Shown one piece after another: positions 56,031 through 63,542 of a stretch of DNA of 64,000 nucleotides; position 1 is the stretch's first letter, and the number at the start of each line of letters is the position of its first letter. The position numbers and the translations under genes are program-made. Source of the stretch: Marinomonas piezotolerans (GTDB lineage Bacteria > Pseudomonadota > Gammaproteobacteria > Pseudomonadales > Marinomonadaceae). Where the stretch lies: contig NZ_QKRA01000004.1 in NCBI RefSeq assembly GCF_003362755.1, positions 1-64,000 of the forward strand, written 5' to 3'. The notes beneath the pieces are model-generated. The model did not search any database. It had not been told where the DNA came from and was given only the letters and a program-made list of their open reading frames with translations.

Positions 56031-56682
56031 TCGGTACGACTATTATGTTTTTGATTGTGATGGAGTGATTCTAGATTCCAACCATCTTAAAATTGAAGCA
56101 ATGAAAAATGCTCTATTAGCGCTTTCAGTTTCATCTATCGATGTGGATAAGTGTTGTGAATATTTTGCAAAAAATTTCGGTAAATCTAGATTTCATCATG
56201 TTGAAGCATTCGTGGATCAGTATCTAGACTTAAATGGTGGCTCTAAAGAACTCTTCACTTCTCAATGTTTGCAGTTATATTCGCAACAATGTATGTCTCT
56301 ATACCTAGACGCACCTATTACCGAAGGTTTTATAGAGTTTGTTCAAAATTTGACTGGGGATAAGTTTGTTGCAAGTGGATCTGAGCAAGGTGAACTACGT
56401 GAGATACTAAAACAGCGTAGTTTAAGTCAGTATTTTAAACAAGTATATGGGTCGCCCAGAGTAAAGTCTGACTTATTGGCTTCAATTATTGAAATAAAGA
56501 AGTCTAAAAATGGGGTAATGATCGGTGATGCATTGTCTGATTTGGACGCAGCCAAAGACAATGAAATAGATTTCATTGCGTATAGATCATGTTCATGCAT
56601 TCCGCAGCACTTAACTGTTGCTACTCGAGATTCTGGTTTTTATGTAGTTGACTCTTGGAAAGAACTAAAGAGATATATATGA
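56017..56682 (+). CDS. HAD-family hydrolase (phosphoglucomutase-like)
   Basis: A 221-residue HAD phosphatase. Motif I is FDCDGVILDSN (nucleophile Asp13, Asp15), a helical cap follows (about 20-95), motif II is VASGSEQGEL and motif IV is IGDALSDLDAA. It overlaps the aldolase gene by 14 bases and the next gene by 4 (ATGA). It may dephosphorylate the aldol product in the way KdsC does in Kdo synthesis, though it belongs to the capped beta-PGM-type subgroup, not to the KdsC type. Confidence 0.82.
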   Translation: MTLIDRYDYYVFDCDGVILDSNHLKIEAMKNALLALSVSSIDVDKCCEYFAKNFGKSRFHHVEAFVDQYLDLNGGSKELFTSQCLQLYSQQCMSLYLDAPITEGFIEFVQNLTGDKFVASGSEQGELREILKQRSLSQYFKQVYGSPRVKSDLLASIIEIKKSKNGVMIGDALSDLDAAKDNEIDFIAYRSCSCIPQHLTVATRDSGFYVVDSWKELKRYI

Positions 56683-57398
56683 AATACGCAGTAGTGATAC
56701 CAGCTAGATATAAATCTAGTCGATTCCCAGGAAAGCCACTCGCTAAAATTTTAGGAAAGCCTATGATCCAAAGAGTATGGGAGCAATGTTGTAAAGCAGT
56801 TGATAGTGAAAAAGTTTACGTTGCTACAGACAGTCATGAAATTTCTAGAGTTGTAAAAGAGTTTGGCGGTCAAGTGGTTATGACTAGTAGCGATTGTTTA
56901 ACTGGTACTGATCGTCTTGCAGAGGCAAACAAAACTCTAGATTGTGATTTTTTGGTAAATGTTCAAGGAGATGAGCCAGTAATCGATCCAAAGAATATTG
57001 ACACAGTAATAAGTTTATACCAAGAAACTGGTAATATTACTAATGCATATTGTGAAATTACTAGTGAAGATGAGTTTAGGTCTTTTACTGTACCTAAGGT
57101 CGTAGTTTCTGAATTAGGGAAGCTTTTATATATGAGTCGCTCTCCAATTCCGTTAAGTAAGAATGATGAGTTTATAAAATCGTATAAACAAGTCTGTGTA
57201 TATGCATTTGGTCGTAGTGATCTCGAATTTTTTAGTTCAATAAAACGAAAAACACCACTTGAGACTATCGAGGATATCGAAATACTTCGCTTTTTAGAGT
57301 CTGGTTATGAGGTTTCTATGATAGAGGTTCCTAGCGGCTCCTTGGCTGTAGATATTCCTGAAGATGTTCATAAAGTTGAAGAATATATTAAGTCATAG
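56679..57398 (+). CDS. kdsB: CMP-3-deoxy-manno-octulosonate cytidylyltransferase-like (KdsB paralog 1)
   Basis: A 239-residue KdsB-family enzyme: VIPARYKSSRFPGKPLAKILGKPMI-type N-terminus, TGTDRLAEA, LVNVQGDEPVIDP, and LETIEDIEILRFLESGYEV; all active-site regions are intact. Housekeeping KdsB is normally next to lpxK or kdsC genes, so this copy is likely to activate the product of the neighbouring aldolase. It overlaps the HAD gene (ATGA). A fragment of a close relative occurs at 59110-59340. Confidence 0.87.
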   Translation: MKYAVVIPARYKSSRFPGKPLAKILGKPMIQRVWEQCCKAVDSEKVYVATDSHEISRVVKEFGGQVVMTSSDCLTGTDRLAEANKTLDCDFLVNVQGDEPVIDPKNIDTVISLYQETGNITNAYCEITSEDEFRSFTVPKVVVSELGKLLYMSRSPIPLSKNDEFIKSYKQVCVYAFGRSDLEFFSSIKRKTPLETIEDIEILRFLESGYEVSMIEVPSGSLAVDIPEDVHKVEEYIKS

Positions 57399-57421
57399 TT
57401 ATTTTTTGACATTAGTGTAGG

Positions 57422-57436
57422 TTTCTCTAAGAGAAA
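57422..57436. repeat. 15-base palindrome shared with the kdsB fragment end
   Basis: TTTCTCTAAGAGAAA (6-base arms, TAA centre) follows kdsB paralog 1. The identical 15 bases end the degenerate kdsB fragment at 59322-59336. It could be a duplication endpoint or a short hairpin. Confidence 0.6.
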
Positions 57437-57599
57437 GTAGTGTCGATTTTCTTGCATGAAAATACGAGGAACAAACCAAGCAAATATCTGCTCTGCATAT
57501 TAGCGTGTAGTGCTTCCATGTTAAAAGTTCAGGCGTTTATGAGTTTCACATCAGTGTTGCTTTTCTTTGATTAAATATTGAGTTCTAAAGGTAAAATTA

Positions 57600-58343
57600 A
57601 TGGAAAATTCTAGGGTTGTTGGACTTATACCTTCGCGATTACAAAGTTCTAGGTTGCCTAATAAGCCAATATTAAAAATTGGCACATATGAGATGGTTGT
57701 GCATGTTGGAAAAAGAAGTAGTCTCAGTAAAAGGCTAGATGAAATTTTTGTATGTACGGACAGTAGGGAAATAACCAATATTTGTAGTGTTAATAATATC
57801 CCCGTCATTTTAACATCAAATGATCATTCTAACGGCACAGAACGTATAGGTGAAGCAGCAAAAAATCTTGGTTTATCGGATGATGATATAGTGGTAGATA
57901 TTCAAGGTGATGAAGCCCTTGTAGATCCTATGGTTATCGATCGAGTCGTTAATCATTTACACGTGACTGGTGCGGATATTGTCGTTCCTTATATAGAAAT
58001 CACAGATGGATCAAACGAGAATCGGGTAAAGTTAGTTGAAAGTTCTGGCAGGGTGCTATATATGACTAGGGCAGCAGCCCCCTACCAATTTTTCGGTTTA
58101 GGCTCATATAAGAAACACCTTAGTGTTATCGCTTTTAAATATTCGGCATTAAAAGTCTTTTGTAGTTCTCCAGCTAGTCCTCTCGAGAAAATTGAAGGGG
58201 TTGAGTTGTTAAGAGCCATCGAGAATGGACTACGAGTGGTCACTTACCGAGAGGAGTCTGAATCTATAGCAGTAGATACTATGGATGATTATAAGCAAGT
58301 GTGTAAATTAATTCTTAGGGATCAGTACTATGGGAAGTATTAA
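57600..58343 (+). CDS. kdsB: KdsB-family CMP-sugar cytidylyltransferase, paralog 2
   Basis: A 247-residue enzyme with the same fold as the gene at 56679 but clearly diverged: GLIPSRLQSSRLPNKPILKIGTYEM, NGTERIGEAAKNLG, VDIQGDEALVDP and LEKIEGVELLRAIENG. The position-specific residues of the KdsB nucleotide site are mostly kept (VQGDEP to IQGDEA). It follows a 200-base gap with no gene. Two KdsB copies in one cassette suggests two different ulosonic acids or a functional split. The last 14 bases overlap the second HAD gene. Confidence 0.84.
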   Translation: MENSRVVGLIPSRLQSSRLPNKPILKIGTYEMVVHVGKRSSLSKRLDEIFVCTDSREITNICSVNNIPVILTSNDHSNGTERIGEAAKNLGLSDDDIVVDIQGDEALVDPMVIDRVVNHLHVTGADIVVPYIEITDGSNENRVKLVESSGRVLYMTRAAAPYQFFGLGSYKKHLSVIAFKYSALKVFCSSPASPLEKIEGVELLRAIENGLRVVTYREESESIAVDTMDDYKQVCKLILRDQYYGKY

Positions 58344-58989
58344 AAAAATTCATTTTTCCTTTGATTTAGATGGGACCTTAATTGATTCAATCCCCCTGAT
58401 GAAGTTTAGCTGGGAGAGAGTAAATGATCATTTCGGGTTCGGTATTGATTGGGTTTCGTATAAAGAAAATATAGGACTGCCTTTTTTAGAGATATGCAGA
58501 AACCTAGGTATTGAAAAGTATTATAATGAAGTCCAAGAATATTATTTTAATTCCAATTTGAATAATATACAAAAAATAGAGCCTATGCCTGGATTAGCTT
58601 ATCTGGCCTCGGAATTAAAAAAAAGAGAAATTAGCTGGTCTATTATTACATCTAAGCCTAGTAAAACAGCTGAGCCAATTCTTAAGAGATTTGAGTTGAC
58701 CCCAGATTTGTTGGTTTGTAGTGATCATGTAAGTATGGGAAAGCCATACAAGTACGCTGCTAGAAGTATCATAGAACATGGTAACTACTCTGAGGTATAT
58801 TATGTTGGCGATAGTATAGTTGACTTTCTCTTTTCTATTAACTGCAATTTCAATTTCATACAGTATACGCCAGACTGTGATGACAGCCATTTTCTTGTTG
58901 ATTCATTTGATATGATTAGAAATCATCGTATCATAGTGTCGTCGTTATATGAAGTAGCGGAATACATTCGAGAGCAAGATAACGTTTAG
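58330..58989 (+). CDS. HAD-family hydrolase, second copy
   Basis: A 219-residue phosphatase-like protein: motif I FSFDLDGTLIDS (Asp12/Asp14), cap region 20-90, motif II SIITSKPSKT, and VYYVGDSIVDF as motif IV. It resembles phosphoglycolate-phosphatase-type HADs. Its start lies within the end of kdsB paralog 2, so they are likely co-translated. It ends the intact part of the cassette. Confidence 0.8.
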   Translation: MGSIKKIHFSFDLDGTLIDSIPLMKFSWERVNDHFGFGIDWVSYKENIGLPFLEICRNLGIEKYYNEVQEYYFNSNLNNIQKIEPMPGLAYLASELKKREISWSIITSKPSKTAEPILKRFELTPDLLVCSDHVSMGKPYKYAARSIIEHGNYSEVYYVGDSIVDFLFSINCNFNFIQYTPDCDDSHFLVDSFDMIRNHRIIVSSLYEVAEYIREQDNV

Positions 58990-59109
58990 ATAAAATTGCA
59001 AGCTGGTGTATCATATTTATCGGGAGCTTAGGCTAAACCTCCGCATTAAGTCCATTCATCTAATTCGCCGCATAAGCTGAATGATTTAAGTGTACGTACG
59101 CCGGCCAAC

Positions 59110-59340
59110 TAAGTCTGACCGATCGATTTTCATTAACTAAGAGTGATGAATTTGGGTAGTCTTTTAATTAAACTTATGTCTACGTATTTAGTCAAAGTGA
59201 TCTTAAGTTTTAGGTTGCTCTATCAAAAGATACCATTTGAAGATATCGAAAGACTTCGCTTTTTAGAGTTTGGTTATGAGGTTTTTATAATAGGAGTTCA
59301 TAGCGGTTCCTTAGCTGTAGATTTCTCTAAGAGAAACTAA
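59110..59340 (+). pseudogene. degenerate 3' fragment of a kdsB-like gene
   Basis: The stretch aligns with the last third of kdsB paralog 1 (57140-57350 region): SLTKSDEF corresponds to PLSKNDEF, then ...PFEDIERLRFLEFGYEVFIIGVHSGSLAVDF to LETIEDIEILRFLESGYEVSMIEVPSGSLAVDI. The 5' part is missing and frames are shifted; a 65-codon open stretch (59143-59340) is what survives. It ends with the 15-base palindrome seen at 57422. Confidence 0.75.
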
Positions 59341-59440
59341 ACTTGATCTTTTTTTATAAAGGTGGTTTTAATAATGACTGTGCTAGCCGACTAACTAGTA
59401 CTAAGTCATTGCTGAATTGCTCTTAAATTTGCCTAGTATC

Positions 59441-59846
59441 TTAGTTTTTGGGTTGCATTGATAACATTAGATGGAGTTTAAAAAAACTCCATCTAATGTT
59501 ATCAAAGTGTATTACCCCCAGTACAGGCCTTATAATCTGATCTACTCCAAGTATATTTCCCCGAGCAAACAGCACAGTGAGCTTATTGTCATTATTCGAT
59601 AGATCTTTATAGATCACCTTACGGAAGCCAATTTGGAACTTCAGCATCCGAAACGGAAGCTGTGCTTTTGTTCTTGTGCTCGCTTTTATGGGTTTAGTAT
59701 TGACGGGTTCTTTATTAATATGAGGATGCATCCTCCATTTGCCTAGCGTGCTTGGTTTTTCTGCAGTCAACCATTTCGATATCTTATCTTTGGCATTATC
59801 ACGTTTTTCTACCTCACGATATTCAGAGTCAGAAGGTATATAAATA
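59441..59846 (-). mobile_element. IS5-family transposase C-terminal remnant
   Basis: The reverse strand encodes the end of an IS5-type transposase: EYREVEKRDNAKDKISKWLTAEK up to STRTKAQLPFRMLKFQIGFRKVIYKDLSNND and LTVLFARGNIL, the usual C-terminal region of the family. The DDE N-terminal part and intact inverted repeats are missing. The open frame runs into the perfect palindrome at 59458. A dead scar of insertion, close to the boundary between the cassette and the second wbpM. Confidence 0.8.
59458..59505. repeat. 22-base perfect inverted repeat with AAAA loop
   Basis: The left arm 59458-59479 (TTGATAACATTAGATGGAGTTT) pairs perfectly with the right arm 59484-59505, with four As in the loop. 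It lies at the 3' end of the IS5 remnant. It could act as a strong bidirectional terminator or be a fold-back product of a transposition or repair event. Confidence 0.8.
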
Positions 59847-59947
59847 ACTCACCCCAATGCATAAGCTCATGAATTTGGTTTAAGCAATATTTATTGGTGG
59901 ATTAGGTGGTAAAAACTGTACACTAAGCCAAGTTTAGCATCGAATCG

Positions 59948-60194
59948 AGCTAAAAGGTGAAATGAGCTTGGTCGGTCCGCGTCCGGGATTATTAACCATC
60001 CGAGCACGAGAGGTAAAAGGCGTGTTTGCCGCGCGTCCCGGCATTACAGGATTGGCGCAGATTTCGGGTTTTGATATGTCGATGGCGGAGTTACTTGTCG
60101 GAACTAATTCAAAGATGGTAAAAACCTATCTTTGAATTAGTATTTCTCGTGATTTATTGAGACGATAATAGGAAGTGTCTCTGGGGATCGTATA
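59948..60194 (+). pseudogene. truncated sugar transferase (PglC-like) before wbpM copy 2
   Basis: Starting in mid-protein, ELKGEMSLVGPRPGLLTIRAREVKGVF and AARPGITGLAQISGFDMSMAELLVGTNSKMV are readable, matching the C-terminal half of the initiating transferase at 51930 (LKGEMSLVGPRPN, RPGITGLAQVNNIDMSTPELLAQTDAKMI). A stop follows at 60133. In another frame FIETIIGSVSGDRI, the family's C-terminal tail, ends near 60194. The N-terminal half is gone. It marks the original sugar transferase-wbpM junction before the cassette insertion (inference). Confidence 0.85.
60103..60141. repeat. 14-base perfect inverted repeat in the truncated sugar transferase
   Basis: ACTAATTCAAAGAT at 60103-60116 pairs with ATCTTTGAATTAGT at 60128-60141, loop of 11 bases (GGTAAAAACCT). 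The repeat breaks the reading frame of the transferase remnant, so it probably came from the same rearrangement that truncated the gene. Confidence 0.75.
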
Positions 60195-60204
60195 AGGAGT
60201 AATT

Positions 60205-62136
60205 ATGGACTTATTGCTAGCGCCTATTTTTCGTCTTCCACGTCGATGGAAACGTGCAATTTCCCTTTTACTTGATACAGTAGCTATATCGATTGCCTAT
60301 TGGGGGGCATGGGTAATTCAAGTTGATCGTCCAACGGTATTTTATCAAGAGGGTAACTGGGTGCTGTGGGCAATTGTATTACCTATAACACTCATGATGT
60401 TTAACAAATTTGGATTGTACCGTGCCGTGTTACGTTACATGGGGATAAAAGTAGCCGGAGCGATTCTAATTGGTATCGGCACTGCAACCTTTACTTTGGT
60501 TATGGCCAGTTTTTTCACGGGGTACGATTTACCGCGTACTGTGCCGTTATTGTTTGCTATGTTGCTGCTGATTTTCATCGCGGGCAGTCGATTCTTTGTC
60601 CGAGCACTGGTAGCGACGGCTGGCCGAAAGAGTTGTGAAAAAGTGGTTATTTATGGTGCTGGTTCTGCTGGAAGGCAGCTTGCTCAATCGTTGATGCATG
60701 GTAATGAATACGACGCGATTGCTTTTATTGATGATGACAAAAACTTACATAACACCTTTGTTATGGGGCGACCTGTCTATAGTTTTGGCCATTTAAAACA
60801 TATGCTTAATAAAACCGACATTAAGCAGATTTTGTTAGCGATGCCTAATATTCCTCGATCTCAAAAAAGTTTGATTTTAGCCAAGTTGGAGCCCCTTAAA
60901 ATTGAAGTAAAGTCAATCCCTGCCATGTCGGACTTGGTTTCGGGTGACGCGTCGATTGACCAGCTGCGAGATGTGGCTATTGAAGACTTGCTTGGTCGTG
61001 AGCCAGTAGCGCCCCGAGAAGATCTTATGGGTAAGGACATTACTGGCAAAGTGGTGATGGTAACCGGTGCTGGCGGTTCAATTGGTTCAGAATTGTGTCG
61101 TCAGATTTTGATGCAGAACCCTAAAGAACTGGTGTTATTTGAGTTGTCCGAGTTTGCCTTATATAGCATTGATTCCGAGCTCACTAAGCTGGCGAAGAAG
61201 CATGACTTAAATGTCACAATTAAACCCATTATTGGTACAGTGCAAAAATCAAATCGCGTCGAAACAGTTATGCGTATCTTCGCTGTGCAGACGGTATATC
61301 ACGCTGCTGCGTATAAACATGTACCACTGGTGGAGTACAACATCGTTGAAGGTGTCCGTAATAATGTTTTTGGCACATATTACACGGCCAAAGCCGCTGC
61401 AGAAGTGGGTGTAGAGCGATTTGTACTAGTTTCGACAGATAAAGCTGTGCGCCCAACCAATATCATGGGGACGTCTAAACGTGTCGCAGAGCTAGCGTTG
61501 CAAGCATTGTCGAAGCAGTTTACTAAAACGACGTTTTGTATGGTGCGTTTTGGTAATGTGCTCGGGTCATCTGGTTCGGTGGTGCCATTGTTCCGAGACC
61601 AGATCCGCAAAGGTGGTCCTGTAACGGTCACACATAAAGATATTACCCGCTACTTCATGACGATTCCTGAAGCATCTCAGCTAGTGATTCAAGCCGGAGC
61701 TATGGGTAAGGGTGGAGATGTGTTTGTATTGGATATGGGGGAATCGGTTAAGATAGCCGATTTAGCGCGTAAGATGATTCACCTCATGGGGTTGGAGGTA
61801 CGTGACTTTGATAATCCCGAAGGGGATATTGAGGTACAATTTTCAGGTCTACGTCCAGGTGAAAAGCTCTACGAGGAGCTTTTGATCGGTGACAATGTTG
61901 AGGCGACTCATCACCCTCGTATTATGACAGCGCAAGAAGTTTCTCTTGAGTGGGAAGACTTTCAGAAGCTATTGGCCGCGTTAGATGATGGCTGTCATCG
62001 TTTTGATATCCCACTGGTCCAAAAACTGTTGCTAGAAGCGCCGACTGGCTACAAGCCAAGTAGTGGCTTGTGTGACCTTGTGTGGGAGAGTTGCGAAAGC
62101 CGAGCTGGTGAGAAGCCTAAAAGCTCGTTGCATTGA
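60205..62136 (+). CDS. wbpM: membrane UDP-GlcNAc 4,6-dehydratase WbpM/CapD, copy 2
   Basis: A 643-residue homolog of copy 1 with the same four helices, GAGSAGRQLAQSL, TGAGGSIGSEL and STDKAVRPTNIMGTSKR. The protein differs in scattered residues, and codon choice differs at many third positions, so the copies are not a recent tandem duplication. A strong AGGAG lies 8 bases upstream of ATG 60205. Followed by the O-antigen ligase gene, this copy is likely the ancestral flank of the locus; either could serve the pathway. Confidence 0.95.
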   Translation: MDLLLAPIFRLPRRWKRAISLLLDTVAISIAYWGAWVIQVDRPTVFYQEGNWVLWAIVLPITLMMFNKFGLYRAVLRYMGIKVAGAILIGIGTATFTLVMASFFTGYDLPRTVPLLFAMLLLIFIAGSRFFVRALVATAGRKSCEKVVIYGAGSAGRQLAQSLMHGNEYDAIAFIDDDKNLHNTFVMGRPVYSFGHLKHMLNKTDIKQILLAMPNIPRSQKSLILAKLEPLKIEVKSIPAMSDLVSGDASIDQLRDVAIEDLLGREPVAPREDLMGKDITGKVVMVTGAGGSIGSELCRQILMQNPKELVLFELSEFALYSIDSELTKLAKKHDLNVTIKPIIGTVQKSNRVETVMRIFAVQTVYHAAAYKHVPLVEYNIVEGVRNNVFGTYYTAKAAAEVGVERFVLVSTDKAVRPTNIMGTSKRVAELALQALSKQFTKTTFCMVRFGNVLGSSGSVVPLFRDQIRKGGPVTVTHKDITRYFMTIPEASQLVIQAGAMGKGGDVFVLDMGESVKIADLARKMIHLMGLEVRDFDNPEGDIEVQFSGLRPGEKLYEELLIGDNVEATHHPRIMTAQEVSLEWEDFQKLLAALDDGCHRFDIPLVQKLLLEAPTGYKPSSGLCDLVWESCESRAGEKPKSSLH

Positions 62137-62201
62137 GGGAATAGGGTACACAAAACTGTATTTTCTCTTTAAAATGCTTCGGACTTTTTAAGGAAGCAGA
62201 T

Positions 62202-63428
62202 ATGTTGTTAAAACAGGGCGTTTGGTGGCTAGCAGGTTTATGTTTAGCTCTGTCGTTGGTTATCCCTAATGGGTATAGTGTGGGATCAGCGGCGTTATTT
62301 CTCATGTCAGCAGCAGCTCTTCAACTTTCCAAGCAGCGTCTATCTGCTCAAGACAAGCGTTTGGCGATCACTTTCGCTGCTTACTTTTTCCTCATGGTGC
62401 TGTTTGTCTATTTGGATGGTTGGCATTATAGAGAGCTGGATCGTCCTTCTCGTTTTCTCCTAGTACTACCGGTCTTGTTCTTGATGCTTTATAGCCAGGG
62501 GCCTCGTGTTGCTCTTTGGATAGGGGCAATGCTTGGCTCCTATGGAGCTTTGGCAGTGGCGATCTACGAGCGCTTTGTGTTGCATATACCCAGAGCAAAA
62601 GGAGGGGAGAACCCTATCATGTTTGGGGATATATCCTTGTTGCTTGGGCTGTTAAGTGCGGTGACTGCATTGTATTTCTTTTCTAAACGTCAACGCTTAC
62701 TTACTGCTTTGGCTGCAGTAGCGTTTGTGTCAGGTGTTATGGGGTCTTTGTTATCCGGCTCGCGCGGCGGCTGGGTAGCGGTGCCGTTGATCTTATTATT
62801 CCTGCTATGGCAAAGCAGGGACTTATTAGGAAAGAAGCTGGTTGTTGGTATTTGTATCCTAGCAATTGCTAGTGTCGTAATTGTGCTCAACGTGCCTCAA
62901 CTTGGCGTTGCGAAACGCGTAGATCAAGCAATACACGGCATTGATGTATATTTCAAAGGTAACCCTAACACCTCGATTGGACTTCGTTTTGAAATGTGGA
63001 AAGCAAATCTGCATTTATTCACCACTGCCCCGTTATTTGGTGTAGGTGAATACCGTGGGTTAGAGGTCAAAAAACAGCTAGCCCAAGAAGGGCTAATGAC
63101 GAACAGTGCTGCTAGGTTTTCCCATGCTCATAATGAATATATTGATGCATTAGGGTTGCGGGGCTTGGTTGGGTTCTTAGCGCTGATGGCTGTGTATTTG
63201 GTTCCTTTGAGATTGTTCTTAGCGAAGATGCGTGAATATAAAGACAATTGGAACGTTAAAGCCTATGCCATGGCGGGGGCGTTGGTGCCGATGAGTTATA
63301 TGGATTTTGCGCTGACGCAGTCGATGTTTAGCCATAATATCGGTGTGATGATGTATGTTTTTCCGATTGTATTCTTCTGGGCGGCGACGCGGTGGGCCGA
63401 GCGAGAAGCCAAAGGCGAAGCGTTATAA
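62202..63428 (+). CDS. waaL: O-antigen ligase family membrane protein (WaaL/Wzy_C)
   Basis: A 408-residue membrane protein with about 11 hydrophobic helices. The large periplasmic loop (about residues 225-320) includes FEMWKANLHLFTTAPLFGVGEYRG and FSHAHNEYIDALGLRGLVGFLAL, the Wzy_C signature with conserved His. The Arg-rich SGSRGGWVAVPL is typical of WaaL ligases, which attach O-antigen to lipid A-core. The polymerase at 41177 is a separate gene. It is less AT-rich than the mid-locus genes. Confidence 0.85.
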   Translation: MLLKQGVWWLAGLCLALSLVIPNGYSVGSAALFLMSAAALQLSKQRLSAQDKRLAITFAAYFFLMVLFVYLDGWHYRELDRPSRFLLVLPVLFLMLYSQGPRVALWIGAMLGSYGALAVAIYERFVLHIPRAKGGENPIMFGDISLLLGLLSAVTALYFFSKRQRLLTALAAVAFVSGVMGSLLSGSRGGWVAVPLILLFLLWQSRDLLGKKLVVGICILAIASVVIVLNVPQLGVAKRVDQAIHGIDVYFKGNPNTSIGLRFEMWKANLHLFTTAPLFGVGEYRGLEVKKQLAQEGLMTNSAARFSHAHNEYIDALGLRGLVGFLALMAVYLVPLRLFLAKMREYKDNWNVKAYAMAGALVPMSYMDFALTQSMFSHNIGVMMYVFPIVFFWAATRWAEREAKGEAL

Positions 63429-63471
63429 CAGTGTTTTTGTAGGCCGTTATTCATGGAGACAATGTTGTTTC

Positions 63472-63542
63472 TGTCGGAATAAGTTCCGACCTACCGTTCG
63501 GGGTGGTGCGTTGTTTTTGTCGAAATAAATTACGATCTATCG
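63472..63542. repeat. two REP-like hairpin units
   Basis: Unit 1 (63472-63496) contains the 7-base-pair hairpin GTCGGAA-TAAG-TTCCGAC. Unit 2 (63518-63542), 46 bases further, is a degenerate copy (GTCGAAATAAATTACGAT). They follow the ligase gene and precede the leftward fragment gene, a usual place for intergenic palindromic repeats. Confidence 0.7.

Noticed and set aside
57406..57411. TTGACA as a -35 box for kdsB paralog 2
   Set aside because: No acceptable -10 box at 16-18 bases; probably chance in AT-rich DNA.
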